A stretch of 13,306 nucleotides of DNA, taken from assembly GCA_049510055.1 (NCBI GenBank), contig JBEKZI010000066.1, forward strand, positions 1 through 13,306, read 5' to 3'. Of this stretch, positions 7,157 through 13,306 are shown in pieces. Below the pieces are notes generated by a model, which was not told the DNA's origin, ran no database searches, and was given only the letters and a program-made list of their open reading frames with translations. This stretch comes from JALHTV01 sp049510055. Lineage in GTDB: Bacteria; Planctomycetota; Phycisphaerae; SM23-33. Each line of letters begins with the position of its first letter. Positions within the stretch are counted from its first letter, which is position 1. A program made the position numbers and the translations under genes.

Positions 7157-7546
7157 TTACTTCATCGCACGGGCCAGCCAGAAGCCCTCGCCCAAGATCG
7201 TGACCAGATAGAACACGGCGACCCACAGAAGGAACGCGACCGCGTGCGGCCGCAAGACGTGGCCCAAGATCAAAGCGGCGGTCAACACCACCGCCAGCCG
7301 CACCGCCCCGCCGATGACGAACACCGCAGCCACCACGGCCGGTCCGCGCCGGGCCAGGCGAAGCACGACCAGCGCGCTGGCCAGCATGGTCGACAGCACG
7401 ACGGCCACGGCCAGGAGTTCCCCCTCCAATCCCCTCCGCCCTGCCACCTGCCAGGTGGGCCAGACGCCCGCGGCCCCGATCAGCAGGCCGATCATCCACA
7501 CCCATCCCAACATGGCCCAGAAACTCAATCGCACGCCCATCATCAT
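7157..7546 (-). CDS. atpI: AtpI-like ATP synthase-associated membrane protein
   Basis: A small protein (129 residues from the ATG at 7546) with four hydrophobic segments, at about 10-30, 45-65, 68-92 and 100-122. The last two, with GGAVRLAVVL and FLLWVAVFYLVTILGEGFWL, resemble the C-terminal half of the ATP synthase protein I family. In other bacteria this protein assists c-ring assembly or stability and is encoded just before atpB, as here. A GTG at 7555 is an alternative start, with AGAGAAG just upstream. Assignment leans on topology and position more than on invariant motifs, so a generic AtpI-like label is safer than a functional claim. Confidence 0.65.
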   Translation of the reverse strand: MMMGVRLSFWAMLGWVWMIGLLIGAAGVWPTWQVAGRRGLEGELLAVAVVLSTMLASALVVLRLARRGPAVVAAVFVIGGAVRLAVVLTAALILGHVLRPHAVAFLLWVAVFYLVTILGEGFWLARAMK

Positions 7547-7579
7547 TATTCTCACGCTTCTCTTGCGACGCCACCGGGT

Positions 7580-7825
7580 TTACTGGGGATGGCCGTCGTC
7601 GCCGCCCCGCCGCTGTTCGCGGTCGATCTGCCGCCCTTGGCGAATCAGCCGCCACAACGCGGCGGCGAAACCGATCGCCCCGCCCAGCAGCATGAAACCC
7701 GGGCGCGTGCCCGCCTTGCCGTCGATCCAGTAGCCTACCGCCAGAGGGACCAGGAACGTGACCGTGAATTCGACGCCTATCGAGGCGTATCGCCCAAGAT
7801 TCGGCGGCTGATTGCCTTCAGTCAT
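7580..7825 (-). CDS. atpZ: AtpZ-like small membrane protein, first gene of the atp operon
   Basis: An 81-residue protein with two membrane helices joined by a short polar turn, reading GYWIDGKAGTRPGF at the turn and then LLGGAIGFAAALWRLI. This is the typical AtpZ/AtpI-type two-helix protein (F0F1-ATPase subunit family) found first in many atp operons; AtpZ and AtpI have been linked to magnesium/calcium handling and c-ring assembly. The start is chosen with help from the promoter: a TTG at 7861 lies inside the -10 box and is excluded. The ATG at 7840 would have a leader of about 14 bases and no ribosome-binding site. The ATG at 7825 is preceded by GGACGGGAAA and is preferred, though 7840 remains possible. 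Confidence 0.75.
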   Translation of the reverse strand: MTEGNQPPNLGRYASIGVEFTVTFLVPLAVGYWIDGKAGTRPGFMLLGGAIGFAAALWRLIRQGRQIDREQRRGGDDGHPQ

Positions 7826-7860
7826 CGCTTTCCCGTCCATCGCTGAAGTGCGCCCGCCCA

Positions 7861-7889
7861 AGGATAGGCCATCCCCCCGGGAGTGTCAA
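7861..7889 (-). promoter_or_regulatory. Promoter of the ATP synthase operon
   Basis: On the - strand a perfect -35 box TTGACA (7884-7889) is followed by a 17-base spacer and a -10-like TATCCT (7861-7866, 4 of 6 matches). It points into atpZ and would start transcription near 7854. This is a good sigma-70-type promoter and the only strong candidate upstream of the nine-gene operon. It is predicted from sequence only. Confidence 0.65.
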
Positions 7890-7931
7890 TTTGGCTTACC
7901 CAGGCCTTTCCATGCATCGGGACAGCGAACT

Positions 7932-7940
7932 TGCTATGAT
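7932..7940 (+). promoter_or_regulatory. Extended -10 promoter candidate for the radical SAM gene
   Basis: TGCTATGAT matches an extended -10 element (TGn followed by TATAAT with one mismatch). No -35 box is evident at the usual distance, which extended -10 promoters can tolerate. Transcription would begin near 7947, giving a very short leader before the ATG at 7957. It lies about 45 bases from the divergent atp promoter. Confidence 0.35.
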
Positions 7941-7956
7941 GTCGTCGCGGACCCAC

Positions 7957-9051
7957 ATGTTCCCTCCGGAGGAAAAAAAGTGGCGGCTGTTCCGTGCCTG
8001 GACCTCAGGCCACCCGCTGTGGTGCGCCTGGCAAGTGACGTACCGCTGCAACTTCCGCTGCCGGTTCTGCCATTATTGGCACGATCCCCTCGGCCAGGCG
8101 GATGAGCCCACCGTGGCCGACTACGCCGCCGGGGCGGCCAAGCTCGCCCGGCTGGGAACGCTGCTGGTGTCGCTGGCCGGCGGAGAGCCTCTGCTGCGCG
8201 GCGACATCGGCGACATCGTCCGGGCGGTCGGGGAGTATCACTTTCCCTTCGTGACCACCAACGGCTGGTTCGTCACGCCGGCGGTGGCGCGGGAACTGAT
8301 GCAGGCGGACGTCTGGGGCGTGTCGGTGAGCATCGACTACGCCTCCCGGCAGCGGCATGACGAACGCCGCGGCGTCGTCGGCGCCTGGGAGCAGGCCTGG
8401 CGGGCGGTGGAACTGTTGTCGGCGGCTCGCGTGCACAACTATCAGCGGGTCAACGTCATTGCCGTCCTGATGGACGACAACCTCGACGACCTGGAAGAGA
8501 TGATCGCCCAGGCCGCCCGGCGGGACGCCTATTTCATGGTCCAGCCCTACAGCCACCTCAAGACCGGCAGTAAGGCCTACGCACACAACAACGGGCCGGT
8601 GTCGCCCCGCCTGCTGGACCTGCACCGGCGGTGGCGAAACTTTTTGTCCAACCCGTATTACCTGGCGCGGTTCGATCAGTATCTGGGCGGCGGCGTGGCC
8701 GACTGCCGGGCGGGACGGGCGTTCTTCAACATCGATTCCACCGGCGACATCGCCATCTGCGTGGAACAGCGGGACCGGCCCGTGGCCAACCTCTACCGCG
8801 ACGACACTCCGACCATCCTCCACCGGCTGCGGCGGGCTTCGCGCGGCAACGCCTGCCGGGACTGCTGGTACAACTGCCGCGGCGAGGTCGAGAGCCTCTA
8901 CCGGCCGGCGGGATTGCTCGCCTCGCTGCCGACTCTGCTGCTGGACCGCGGCGCACCGCCGGAGGGAACCTATCTTCCCGTGCGGCCGACGGCCCTTGCA
9001 TCGCCCCACCGGCAGACGGATAATGCCGCCGGTACGAACCGGATTCATTAG
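7957..9051 (+). CDS. Radical SAM protein with SPASM/twitch-like C-terminus
   Basis: A 364-residue radical SAM enzyme of unknown substrate. Cys31, Cys35 and Cys38 (CNFRCRFC) form the CxxxCxxC motif that binds the SAM-cleaving [4Fe-4S] cluster, and GGEP (75-78) is the SAM-binding motif. The C-terminal part has Cys250, a Gly-Asp-Ile-x-Ile-Cys segment (Cys268) and CRDCWYNC (Cys300, 303, 307), a pattern of SPASM or twitch domains carrying an auxiliary cluster. Such proteins modify peptides, sugars or other substrates, but no precursor peptide or partner is visible here. Upstream in-frame ATGs (7912, 7936, 7939) exist. The one at 7957 is chosen because it lies just after the extended -10 element; no clear ribosome-binding site precedes any of them. 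mltA follows after 21 bases, suggesting co-transcription. Confidence 0.85.
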   Translation: MFPPEEKKWRLFRAWTSGHPLWCAWQVTYRCNFRCRFCHYWHDPLGQADEPTVADYAAGAAKLARLGTLLVSLAGGEPLLRGDIGDIVRAVGEYHFPFVTTNGWFVTPAVARELMQADVWGVSVSIDYASRQRHDERRGVVGAWEQAWRAVELLSAARVHNYQRVNVIAVLMDDNLDDLEEMIAQAARRDAYFMVQPYSHLKTGSKAYAHNNGPVSPRLLDLHRRWRNFLSNPYYLARFDQYLGGGVADCRAGRAFFNIDSTGDIAICVEQRDRPVANLYRDDTPTILHRLRRASRGNACRDCWYNCRGEVESLYRPAGLLASLPTLLLDRGAPPEGTYLPVRPTALASPHRQTDNAAGTNRIH

Positions 9052-9072
9052 CGATTGGCAGGGAGCTTTTCA

Positions 9073-10353
9073 ATGAGACGGCATGGAACGCTATTCGTAA
9101 TGATCTTGGTCATGGGCGGGGGCGTCTTTCTGCTCGGCGGCTGCCCCAAAAAGCCCACGGGCACGATCATGGAGTCCATCCCCGGCGGACCCGACTACGA
9201 CCGTCCGCTGCCGGAAGGCCAGTTGGCGCTGCGAAAGATTACCGACCTCCGCCAGATGCCCGACTTCACCCCCGCTTGTCGGAATGTCGGCGGCCTGAAG
9301 CTGGCCATCGCCAACAGCCTGCACTACCTGGCCAAGCCTTCCAGCAAGCGGTTCTTCCCCTACGACGACATCACCCACGAACGGGCGGTGGCCAGCCTCC
9401 AGGCTTTCGAGGCGCTGCTGGATTCCGGCAAGACGCCCGAGCAGCTCAACGCGGCCATCCGCTCGCAGTTCGACGTCTATACGTCCGTCGGCTGGGACGG
9501 CAGCGGCGTGGTGTGGTTCACCGGCTATTACACGCCGATCTTCAACGGCTCGATGACCCGCACGGACCGCTTCCGCTATCCGCTGTACAAGGAACCGCCC
9601 AACCTGGCCAAGACGGCCGACGGGACTGTGCTGGGGCTGCGGGGCGCCGACGGGACGATCCGGCCCTGCGGGACCCGCAAGGAACTGGAGCAGTCCGGCG
9701 CCCTGGCGGGCACGGAGCTTGTTTATCTGGGCGATCCCTTCGAGGTGTACATCGCCCACGTTCAGGGTTCGGCCCGCGTGAGGCTGCCCGACGGCCGAAT
9801 GATCACCGTGGGCTATGCCGCCAACAACGGCCTGGATTACGTCAGCGTGGGTAAGGAGCTGGTCAAGGACGGCAAGATCGCCAAAGAAAACTTGAGCCTC
9901 CAGGCGATGATCGACTACTTCCGCGCCCACCCGCAGGAGGTCACCGAGTACACGTGGCGCAATCCGCGGTTTGTGTTCTTCGCCCTCAATGAGGGCGCGC
10001 CGCACGGCAGCCTGAACGAGCCCGTCACGCCGCTGCGGACGGTCGCCACCGACAAGGCCATCTTCCCGCGGGCGGCGATGGCGATGGCGGCCACAAACCT
10101 GCCGCAGCGGACCGGCGGCTTCATCCAGTCCCGGCCGTACTGGGGCTTCGCACTGGACCAGGACACCGGCGGCGGTATTCGAGCGGCCGGGCGATGCGAC
10201 ATTTACATGGGCATCGGCGACGAAGCTGGCAAGTTGGCCGGACGCACCCAGCAAGAAGGCCGCCTGTATTACCTGTTCCTCAAACCCGCCGGTGCGGGCG
10301 GGCCTGCCCTGCCGAAGGTCTCACCGCCCCCCCTGCCGCCTGAACCGCAGTAA
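9073..10353 (+). CDS. mltA: MltA-family lytic transglycosylase lipoprotein
   Basis: A 426-residue membrane-bound murein transglycosylase that would cleave the MurNAc-GlcNAc bond of peptidoglycan, forming 1,6-anhydro ends, from the periplasmic face of the outer membrane. A lipoprotein signal ends in LLGGC (Cys24 would be lipidated). The MltA domain begins near VVWFTGYYTPIFNGS (146-160) and includes LSLQAMIDYFRAHP (275-288) and NPRFVFFALNEGAP. The C-terminal 3D domain carries DQDTGGGIRAAGRCDIYMG (362-380), with Asp364 and Asp376 at the conserved aspartate positions, one of which should be catalytic. The last 20 residues are Pro-rich. The start at 9073 has AGGGAG (9060-9065) 7 bases upstream. 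The protein implies a Gram-negative envelope. Confidence 0.92.
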   Translation: MRRHGTLFVMILVMGGGVFLLGGCPKKPTGTIMESIPGGPDYDRPLPEGQLALRKITDLRQMPDFTPACRNVGGLKLAIANSLHYLAKPSSKRFFPYDDITHERAVASLQAFEALLDSGKTPEQLNAAIRSQFDVYTSVGWDGSGVVWFTGYYTPIFNGSMTRTDRFRYPLYKEPPNLAKTADGTVLGLRGADGTIRPCGTRKELEQSGALAGTELVYLGDPFEVYIAHVQGSARVRLPDGRMITVGYAANNGLDYVSVGKELVKDGKIAKENLSLQAMIDYFRAHPQEVTEYTWRNPRFVFFALNEGAPHGSLNEPVTPLRTVATDKAIFPRAAMAMAATNLPQRTGGFIQSRPYWGFALDQDTGGGIRAAGRCDIYMGIGDEAGKLAGRTQQEGRLYYLFLKPAGAGGPALPKVSPPPLPPEPQ

Positions 10354-10375
10354 CCAACCAAGGCCAACGAACGCC

Positions 10376-10855
10376 ATGCTTCGCATAGGACTCGGTTACG
10401 ACAGCCACAAATTCGCTCCCGGTCATACGTTGGTGCTGGGCGGCTTGCACATCAAGGGCCAGATCGGCCTGGTCGGCCACAGCGACGCCGACGCCGTCCT
10501 GCACGCCGTGACCGACGCGATCCTGGGCGCCCTGGCCGCTGGCGACATCGGCGAGCACTTCCCCGACACCGACCCCCGCTGGGAAGGGGCGGACAGCGCC
10601 GTGTTCGTGGCTGAGGCGATCCGCCTGGCTCATCAGCGCGGACTGCATGTCGGCAACTGCGACGTGACGATCTTGGCGGAAAAACCCCGCCTCACTCCCC
10701 ACAAGGCCGCGATGGCCAAACACATCGCCGAACTGCTGGGCATCGGGGCCGAGGGCGTCTCGGTCAAGGCCAAGACCAACGAGCACATGGGTTCCATCGG
10801 GCGGGGCGAGGGCATTGCGGTTTTTGCGGCCGTGCTGCTGACCGACGGCGGCTAA
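10376..10855 (+). CDS. ispF: 2-C-methyl-D-erythritol 2,4-cyclodiphosphate synthase
   Basis: This enzyme (EC 4.6.1.12) converts 4-diphosphocytidyl-methylerythritol 2-phosphate to the 2,4-cyclodiphosphate with release of CMP, in the MEP isoprenoid pathway. The 159-residue length is typical. Zinc ligands Asp9, His11 (GYDSH) and His43 (DAVLHAVTDA) are present, as are the DIGEHFPDTD loop (57-66) and the C-terminal KTNEHMGSIGRGEGIA signature. The frame is open further upstream into mltA, but the ATG at 10376 gives the canonical start MLRIGLGYDSH. It lies 22 bases after the mltA stop with only a weak, distant AAGG (10360-10363). ispD is not adjacent. Confidence 0.96.
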   Translation: MLRIGLGYDSHKFAPGHTLVLGGLHIKGQIGLVGHSDADAVLHAVTDAILGALAAGDIGEHFPDTDPRWEGADSAVFVAEAIRLAHQRGLHVGNCDVTILAEKPRLTPHKAAMAKHIAELLGIGAEGVSVKAKTNEHMGSIGRGEGIAVFAAVLLTDGG

Positions 10856-10907
10856 GATTGTTCAGACCGCAAGCCGGCCGCCGCGGAGGCCGTTGGGCCA
10901 TTTGGGT

Positions 10908-10936
10908 TTGCATTCCGCCAGGCCTTGGCTAATAAT
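10908..10936 (+). promoter_or_regulatory. Promoter candidate before the phosphomannomutase gene
   Basis: In the 119-base gap after ispF, AATAAT (10931-10936, 5 of 6 matches to TATAAT) lies 17 bases after TTGCAT (10908-10913, 3 of 6). It would start transcription about 30 bases before the ATG. A short GC-rich dyad (10875-10879 with 10888-10892) stands upstream but is not followed by a T-run. Prediction only. Confidence 0.35.
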
Positions 10937-10974
10937 CCAACCGCGTTTTACCGGCCGTCGGAAAGGACGTCTCC

Positions 10975-12357
10975 ATGGGCGAACTGAGCAAGGTCTTCAA
11001 GGCTTATGACATCCGAGGCGTGTATCCCAAGGAGGTCGACGAGGACCTGGCGTGGAAGGTCGGACACGCCTGCGGGCAGTTCCTTCGCAGCCTGCTGAGC
11101 GGCTACGAGCGAGGCCAGGCGGCCAGCAATCGCCTGGTCGTGGGGCGCGACATGCGGCCCAGCAGCGACCCCCTGGCAGGGGCCCTCATCGAGGGCATCA
11201 CCGCCAGCGGCGCCGGCTGCATGAACATCGGCATGTGCGACACGCCGATGGTTTACTTCGCCATCAATCACCTGGGCACCTGCGGCGGTGTGCAGGTCAC
11301 CGCGTCGCACAATCCGATCCAGTACAACGGATTCAAGATTTCCGGCGCCAAAGCCAGGCCCGTGGGCGTGGACACGGGGCTGAAGGAAATCCAGCGCATC
11401 TGCGCCGCCGTCCGCCGCATGCCGCTGGAGGCCTCCATCGCCCCGGCCGACCAGGTGGACCTCTGGGACGCCTACGCCAAGCACATACGGAAATTCCTCC
11501 GCGTGCCGCGGCGGCTGAAGGTGGTGGTGGACGCTTCCAACGGCATGGCCGGCAAGATGATCCCGCAGGTCTTCGGCGACGCCGACGTGCAGATCATCCC
11601 GCTGAACTTCGAGATCGGCCAGGGGTTCGTGCACGAGCCCAATCCGCTGGTGGAGGCCAATCTCCGCCAGGTTAAAAGCGCCGTGCGGCGGCATCGCGCG
11701 GACTTGGGCGCCTGCCTGGACGGCGACGCCGACCGCTGCGCGTTCATCGACGAGCACGGCCAGGCCGTCCCCAGCGACCTGATCACCGCCCTGCTGGCCA
11801 AGCATTTCCTGCGGGAGAACGCCGGCGCCATGGTGGTGTACGATCTGCGGTCCTCGCGCGTGGTGGCGGAGGAGATTCGCGCCGCCGGCGGCGTGCCGCG
11901 GCGCGAGCGCGTGGGCCACGCGTTCATGAAAAAAGCCCTGGCCGACGGGCACGGCGTGTTCGGCGGCGAGCTGTCGGGGCACTTCTACTTCCGCGACAAC
12001 TTCAACTGCGACAGTGGCGCCATCGCGCTGGCGTCGGTCCTCAGCGTCGTCGCCCAGCAGGACCTGCCCTTCAGCCAATTGATCGCCCCGCTGAAGCGCT
12101 ACTGCCAGAGCGGCGAGATCAACTTCTCCGTCGCCGACAAGGCGGCTAAGATGAAGGAAATCACCGAGGAGTTCTCCGACGCCGAGATCGATACGCTGGA
12201 CGGCGTGACGATCCAGTACCCCACTTGGTGGTGCAATGTGCGGCCCAGCAACACCGAACCGCTGCTGCGGCTGAACCTCGAGGCCCGCGACCGGCGCAGC
12301 CTCAGGGACAAGCTCAAGAAAGTCCAGGCCATCCTCGGTAAGCCCGTGGACCATTAA
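10975..12357 (+). CDS. Phosphomannomutase/phosphoglucomutase
   Basis: An alpha-D-phosphohexomutase that interconverts 6-phosphate and 1-phosphate hexoses, supplying mannose-1-P or glucose-1-P for cell-surface sugars. All four family sites are present in 460 residues: the phosphoserine loop TASHNP (Ser111), the magnesium loop DGDADR (249-254), the sugar-recognition loop GELSGH (331-336) and the phosphate-binding loop RPSNTEP (423-429). Length and the GELSGH variant resemble the AlgC/ManB-type dual-specificity enzymes rather than GlmM (usually GEQSGH) or long phosphoglucomutases, so mannose/glucose activity is inferred; exact specificity cannot be read from sequence. The start has AAAGGA about 8 bases upstream. 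hisI follows after 44 bases. Confidence 0.93.
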   Translation: MGELSKVFKAYDIRGVYPKEVDEDLAWKVGHACGQFLRSLLSGYERGQAASNRLVVGRDMRPSSDPLAGALIEGITASGAGCMNIGMCDTPMVYFAINHLGTCGGVQVTASHNPIQYNGFKISGAKARPVGVDTGLKEIQRICAAVRRMPLEASIAPADQVDLWDAYAKHIRKFLRVPRRLKVVVDASNGMAGKMIPQVFGDADVQIIPLNFEIGQGFVHEPNPLVEANLRQVKSAVRRHRADLGACLDGDADRCAFIDEHGQAVPSDLITALLAKHFLRENAGAMVVYDLRSSRVVAEEIRAAGGVPRRERVGHAFMKKALADGHGVFGGELSGHFYFRDNFNCDSGAIALASVLSVVAQQDLPFSQLIAPLKRYCQSGEINFSVADKAAKMKEITEEFSDAEIDTLDGVTIQYPTWWCNVRPSNTEPLLRLNLEARDRRSLRDKLKKVQAILGKPVDH

Positions 12358-12369
12358 CCATTAAAAAGT

Positions 12370-12392
12370 CCGGCCGACAGACCCAAGGCCGG
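12370..12392 (+). repeat. Inverted repeat between the mutase gene and hisI
   Basis: CCGGCC (12370-12375) and GGCCGG (12387-12392) form a perfect 6-base-pair stem with an 11-base loop. No T-run follows, so it is not a typical terminator. It covers the only AAGG-like element before hisI and ends 9 bases from the ATG, so an effect on hisI translation is possible but unproven. Confidence 0.35.
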
Positions 12393-12401
12393 CAGACGGT
12401 C

Positions 12402-12740
12402 ATGAGTAAACTGGAAGACACCCTCAAGTCCATGAAGTACGACGATCGCGGCCTGCTGACGGCCGTCGTCGTGGACGCGACCACCAAGCAAGTGCTCCAG
12501 GTGGCCTTCATGAACGCCCAGGCCCTGGCGGAGACGATCCGCACGGGCAAGACGCACTTCTGGGCAGTCTACGCCGATTGCGACGCGGACGCCGTGGTCG
12601 TCGAGGTCGACCAGCACGGCGGGGCCTGCCACGAGGGCTACCGCTCCTGCTTCTATCGCCGGCTGACGCCCCAGGGCGACTGGGAGATCGTCGGCCAGAA
12701 GGTCTTCGACCCCAAGCAGGTGTACAAGAACAAAGGCTGA
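12402..12740 (+). CDS. hisI: HisI-like phosphoribosyl-AMP cyclohydrolase lacking a core segment
   Basis: HisI (EC 3.5.4.19) opens the purine ring of phosphoribosyl-AMP in histidine synthesis. The N-terminal part has GLLTAVVVDATTKQVLQVAF and the MN-x-x-AL-x-x-T-x-x-TGK-x-H-F-W pattern (Trp54). The C-terminal part has the metal-binding DCDAD (59-63) and ACHEGYRSCF (75-84), with the cysteines that bind zinc in the family. Between Trp54 and Ala55 the usual block of about 21 residues, containing SRSR and LWxKGxTSGxxQ, is missing without a frameshift, giving 112 residues instead of about 130. That block is among the most conserved parts of the family, so activity is doubtful. It could be a natural in-frame deletion, a repurposed protein, or an assembly collapse of about 63 bases. 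No other his gene is nearby. Confidence 0.85.
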   Translation: MSKLEDTLKSMKYDDRGLLTAVVVDATTKQVLQVAFMNAQALAETIRTGKTHFWAVYADCDADAVVVEVDQHGGACHEGYRSCFYRRLTPQGDWEIVGQKVFDPKQVYKNKG

Positions 12741-12792
12741 GGGGTTCGAGCTAACGTAGTCGTTCATTCATTGAAAAAACCTCCTGGCGAAC

Positions 12793-13306
12793 ATGAACCA
12801 TCGAGGCGCCAGATCCCAGGCCGTGATTCGGCCGCCCTGGATGGCGGCGGTGCTGAACGTGGTATTGGCGCTGACGGCCCTGGCGGCCGCGGCGGCGCTG
12901 GCACTGGAGTTCGGCGGCTTCTGCCTCACCGGCGATCAGCTCCGTCTGCTGCACCGCACCGAGGCCGTCATCGTCGCCGTCTTCGTGGCCGACCGGCTGT
13001 TGCGGTTCCTGTTGGCTGAGAACCGCCGCCGATTTTTGCGCGAGAACTGGACCGACTTCGTCCTGATGGTCATGGCCGCCGGTGTCATCGCCATCCGCGT
13101 GCAGTGGCAGGTCACGGTCCTGTCGGCTGGGATGTTCTATATCCTGGTCACGCAGGCGTACCTCCTGGCGACGCGGATCGTGCACGCGACCGGCGTCAAC
13201 CTGCGGTCCGCCGGCGGCGGCATCCATCCCGGCTGGCTGCTGATCGGCGGTTTCGCCTTCCTGTGCCTGGCCGGGGCGGGGCTGCTGATGCTCCCGGCCG
13301 CGACGC
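12793..13306 (+). CDS. TrkH-like potassium transporter, 5' part, cut by the window end
   Basis: An open frame from the ATG at 12793 runs past the window end (171 codons seen). It encodes a membrane protein with hydrophobic segments at about 17-39, 55-75, 88-106, 108-130 and 147-167. The last segment ends GAGLLMLPAAT, which resembles the first helix and following loop of TrkH/KtrB-type potassium channels. The four preceding segments form an N-terminal extension; VADRLLRFLLAENRRRFLRE followed by WTDFVLMV recalls the S2-S3 region of voltage-sensor-like ion-channel domains. The selectivity-filter repeats would lie beyond the window, so the assignment is tentative. No clear ribosome-binding site or terminator separates it from hisI. 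Confidence 0.6.
   Translation, partial: MNHRGARSQAVIRPPWMAAVLNVVLALTALAAAAALALEFGGFCLTGDQLRLLHRTEAVIVAVFVADRLLRFLLAENRRRFLRENWTDFVLMVMAAGVIAIRVQWQVTVLSAGMFYILVTQAYLLATRIVHATGVNLRSAGGGIHPGWLLIGGFAFLCLAGAGLLMLPAAT

Noticed and set aside
6100..7203. A 367-codon + strand open frame antisense to atpB, very rich in Gln, His and Arg
   Set aside because: The odd composition is the antisense image of a hydrophobic membrane protein; no start signal or motif was seen.
9091..10254. A 387-codon - strand open frame opposite mltA
   Set aside because: It is a shadow of a lipoprotein gene with a clear signal, lipobox and catalytic domain.
10875..10892. GC-rich dyad after ispF as a terminator
   Set aside because: Five-base stem and no T-run; likely chance in GC-rich sequence.
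10948..12354. A 468-codon - strand open frame opposite the phosphomannomutase gene
   Set aside because: It is a shadow of a gene whose four catalytic loops are intact in the other strand.

Overview
The window is GC-rich bacterial chromosome carrying mostly housekeeping genes. A lipoprotein-type MltA lytic transglycosylase implies a Gram-negative envelope. Divergence of the ATP synthase subunits (a long insertion in alpha, signal-like leaders on b and c) would fit a Planctomycetota/Phycisphaerae-like lineage, but this is an inference from remembered family sequences and is only weakly held. No rRNA, tRNA, CRISPR array or insertion sequence is visible. No gene-free stretch reaches 300 bases; the longest is bases 1-176 at the left edge.

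Layout. Bases 1-176 are visibly more AT-rich and lead into the first 33 codons of a MazE/AbrB-type antitoxin on the + strand. This runs head-on into the first 40 codons of a nitroreductase-family gene on the - strand. The two family matches share 16 bases (260-275), so both genes are broken at the same point. Bases 390-7825 are a nine-gene F1Fo ATP synthase operon on the - strand, transcribed atpZ-atpI-atpB-atpE-atpF-atpH-atpA-atpG-atpD. It is followed by the broken nitroreductase gene, whose ribosome-binding site overlaps the atpD stop. No atpC (epsilon) is present. A promoter with a perfect -35 box lies at 7861-7889.

Divergently on the + strand lie a radical SAM protein with a SPASM/twitch-like cysteine cluster (7957-9051), an MltA-family lytic transglycosylase lipoprotein (9073-10353) and ispF of the MEP isoprenoid pathway (10376-10855). 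After a short promoter-bearing gap come a phosphomannomutase/phosphoglucomutase (10975-12357), a hisI whose conserved core has lost about 21 residues (12402-12740), and the first 171 codons of a TrkH-like potassium transporter with an N-terminal membrane extension, cut by the window end.

The ATP synthase genes form one functional unit, probably proton-coupled. The + strand genes are a loose cluster of envelope (mltA), isoprenoid (ispF), sugar phosphate (PMM/PGM) and histidine (hisI) functions with no obvious single pathway. I see no clearly new multi-gene system. The most unusual points are the antitoxin/nitroreductase junction, the internally deleted HisI, the roughly 40-residue insertion in AtpA, and the missing epsilon subunit gene.
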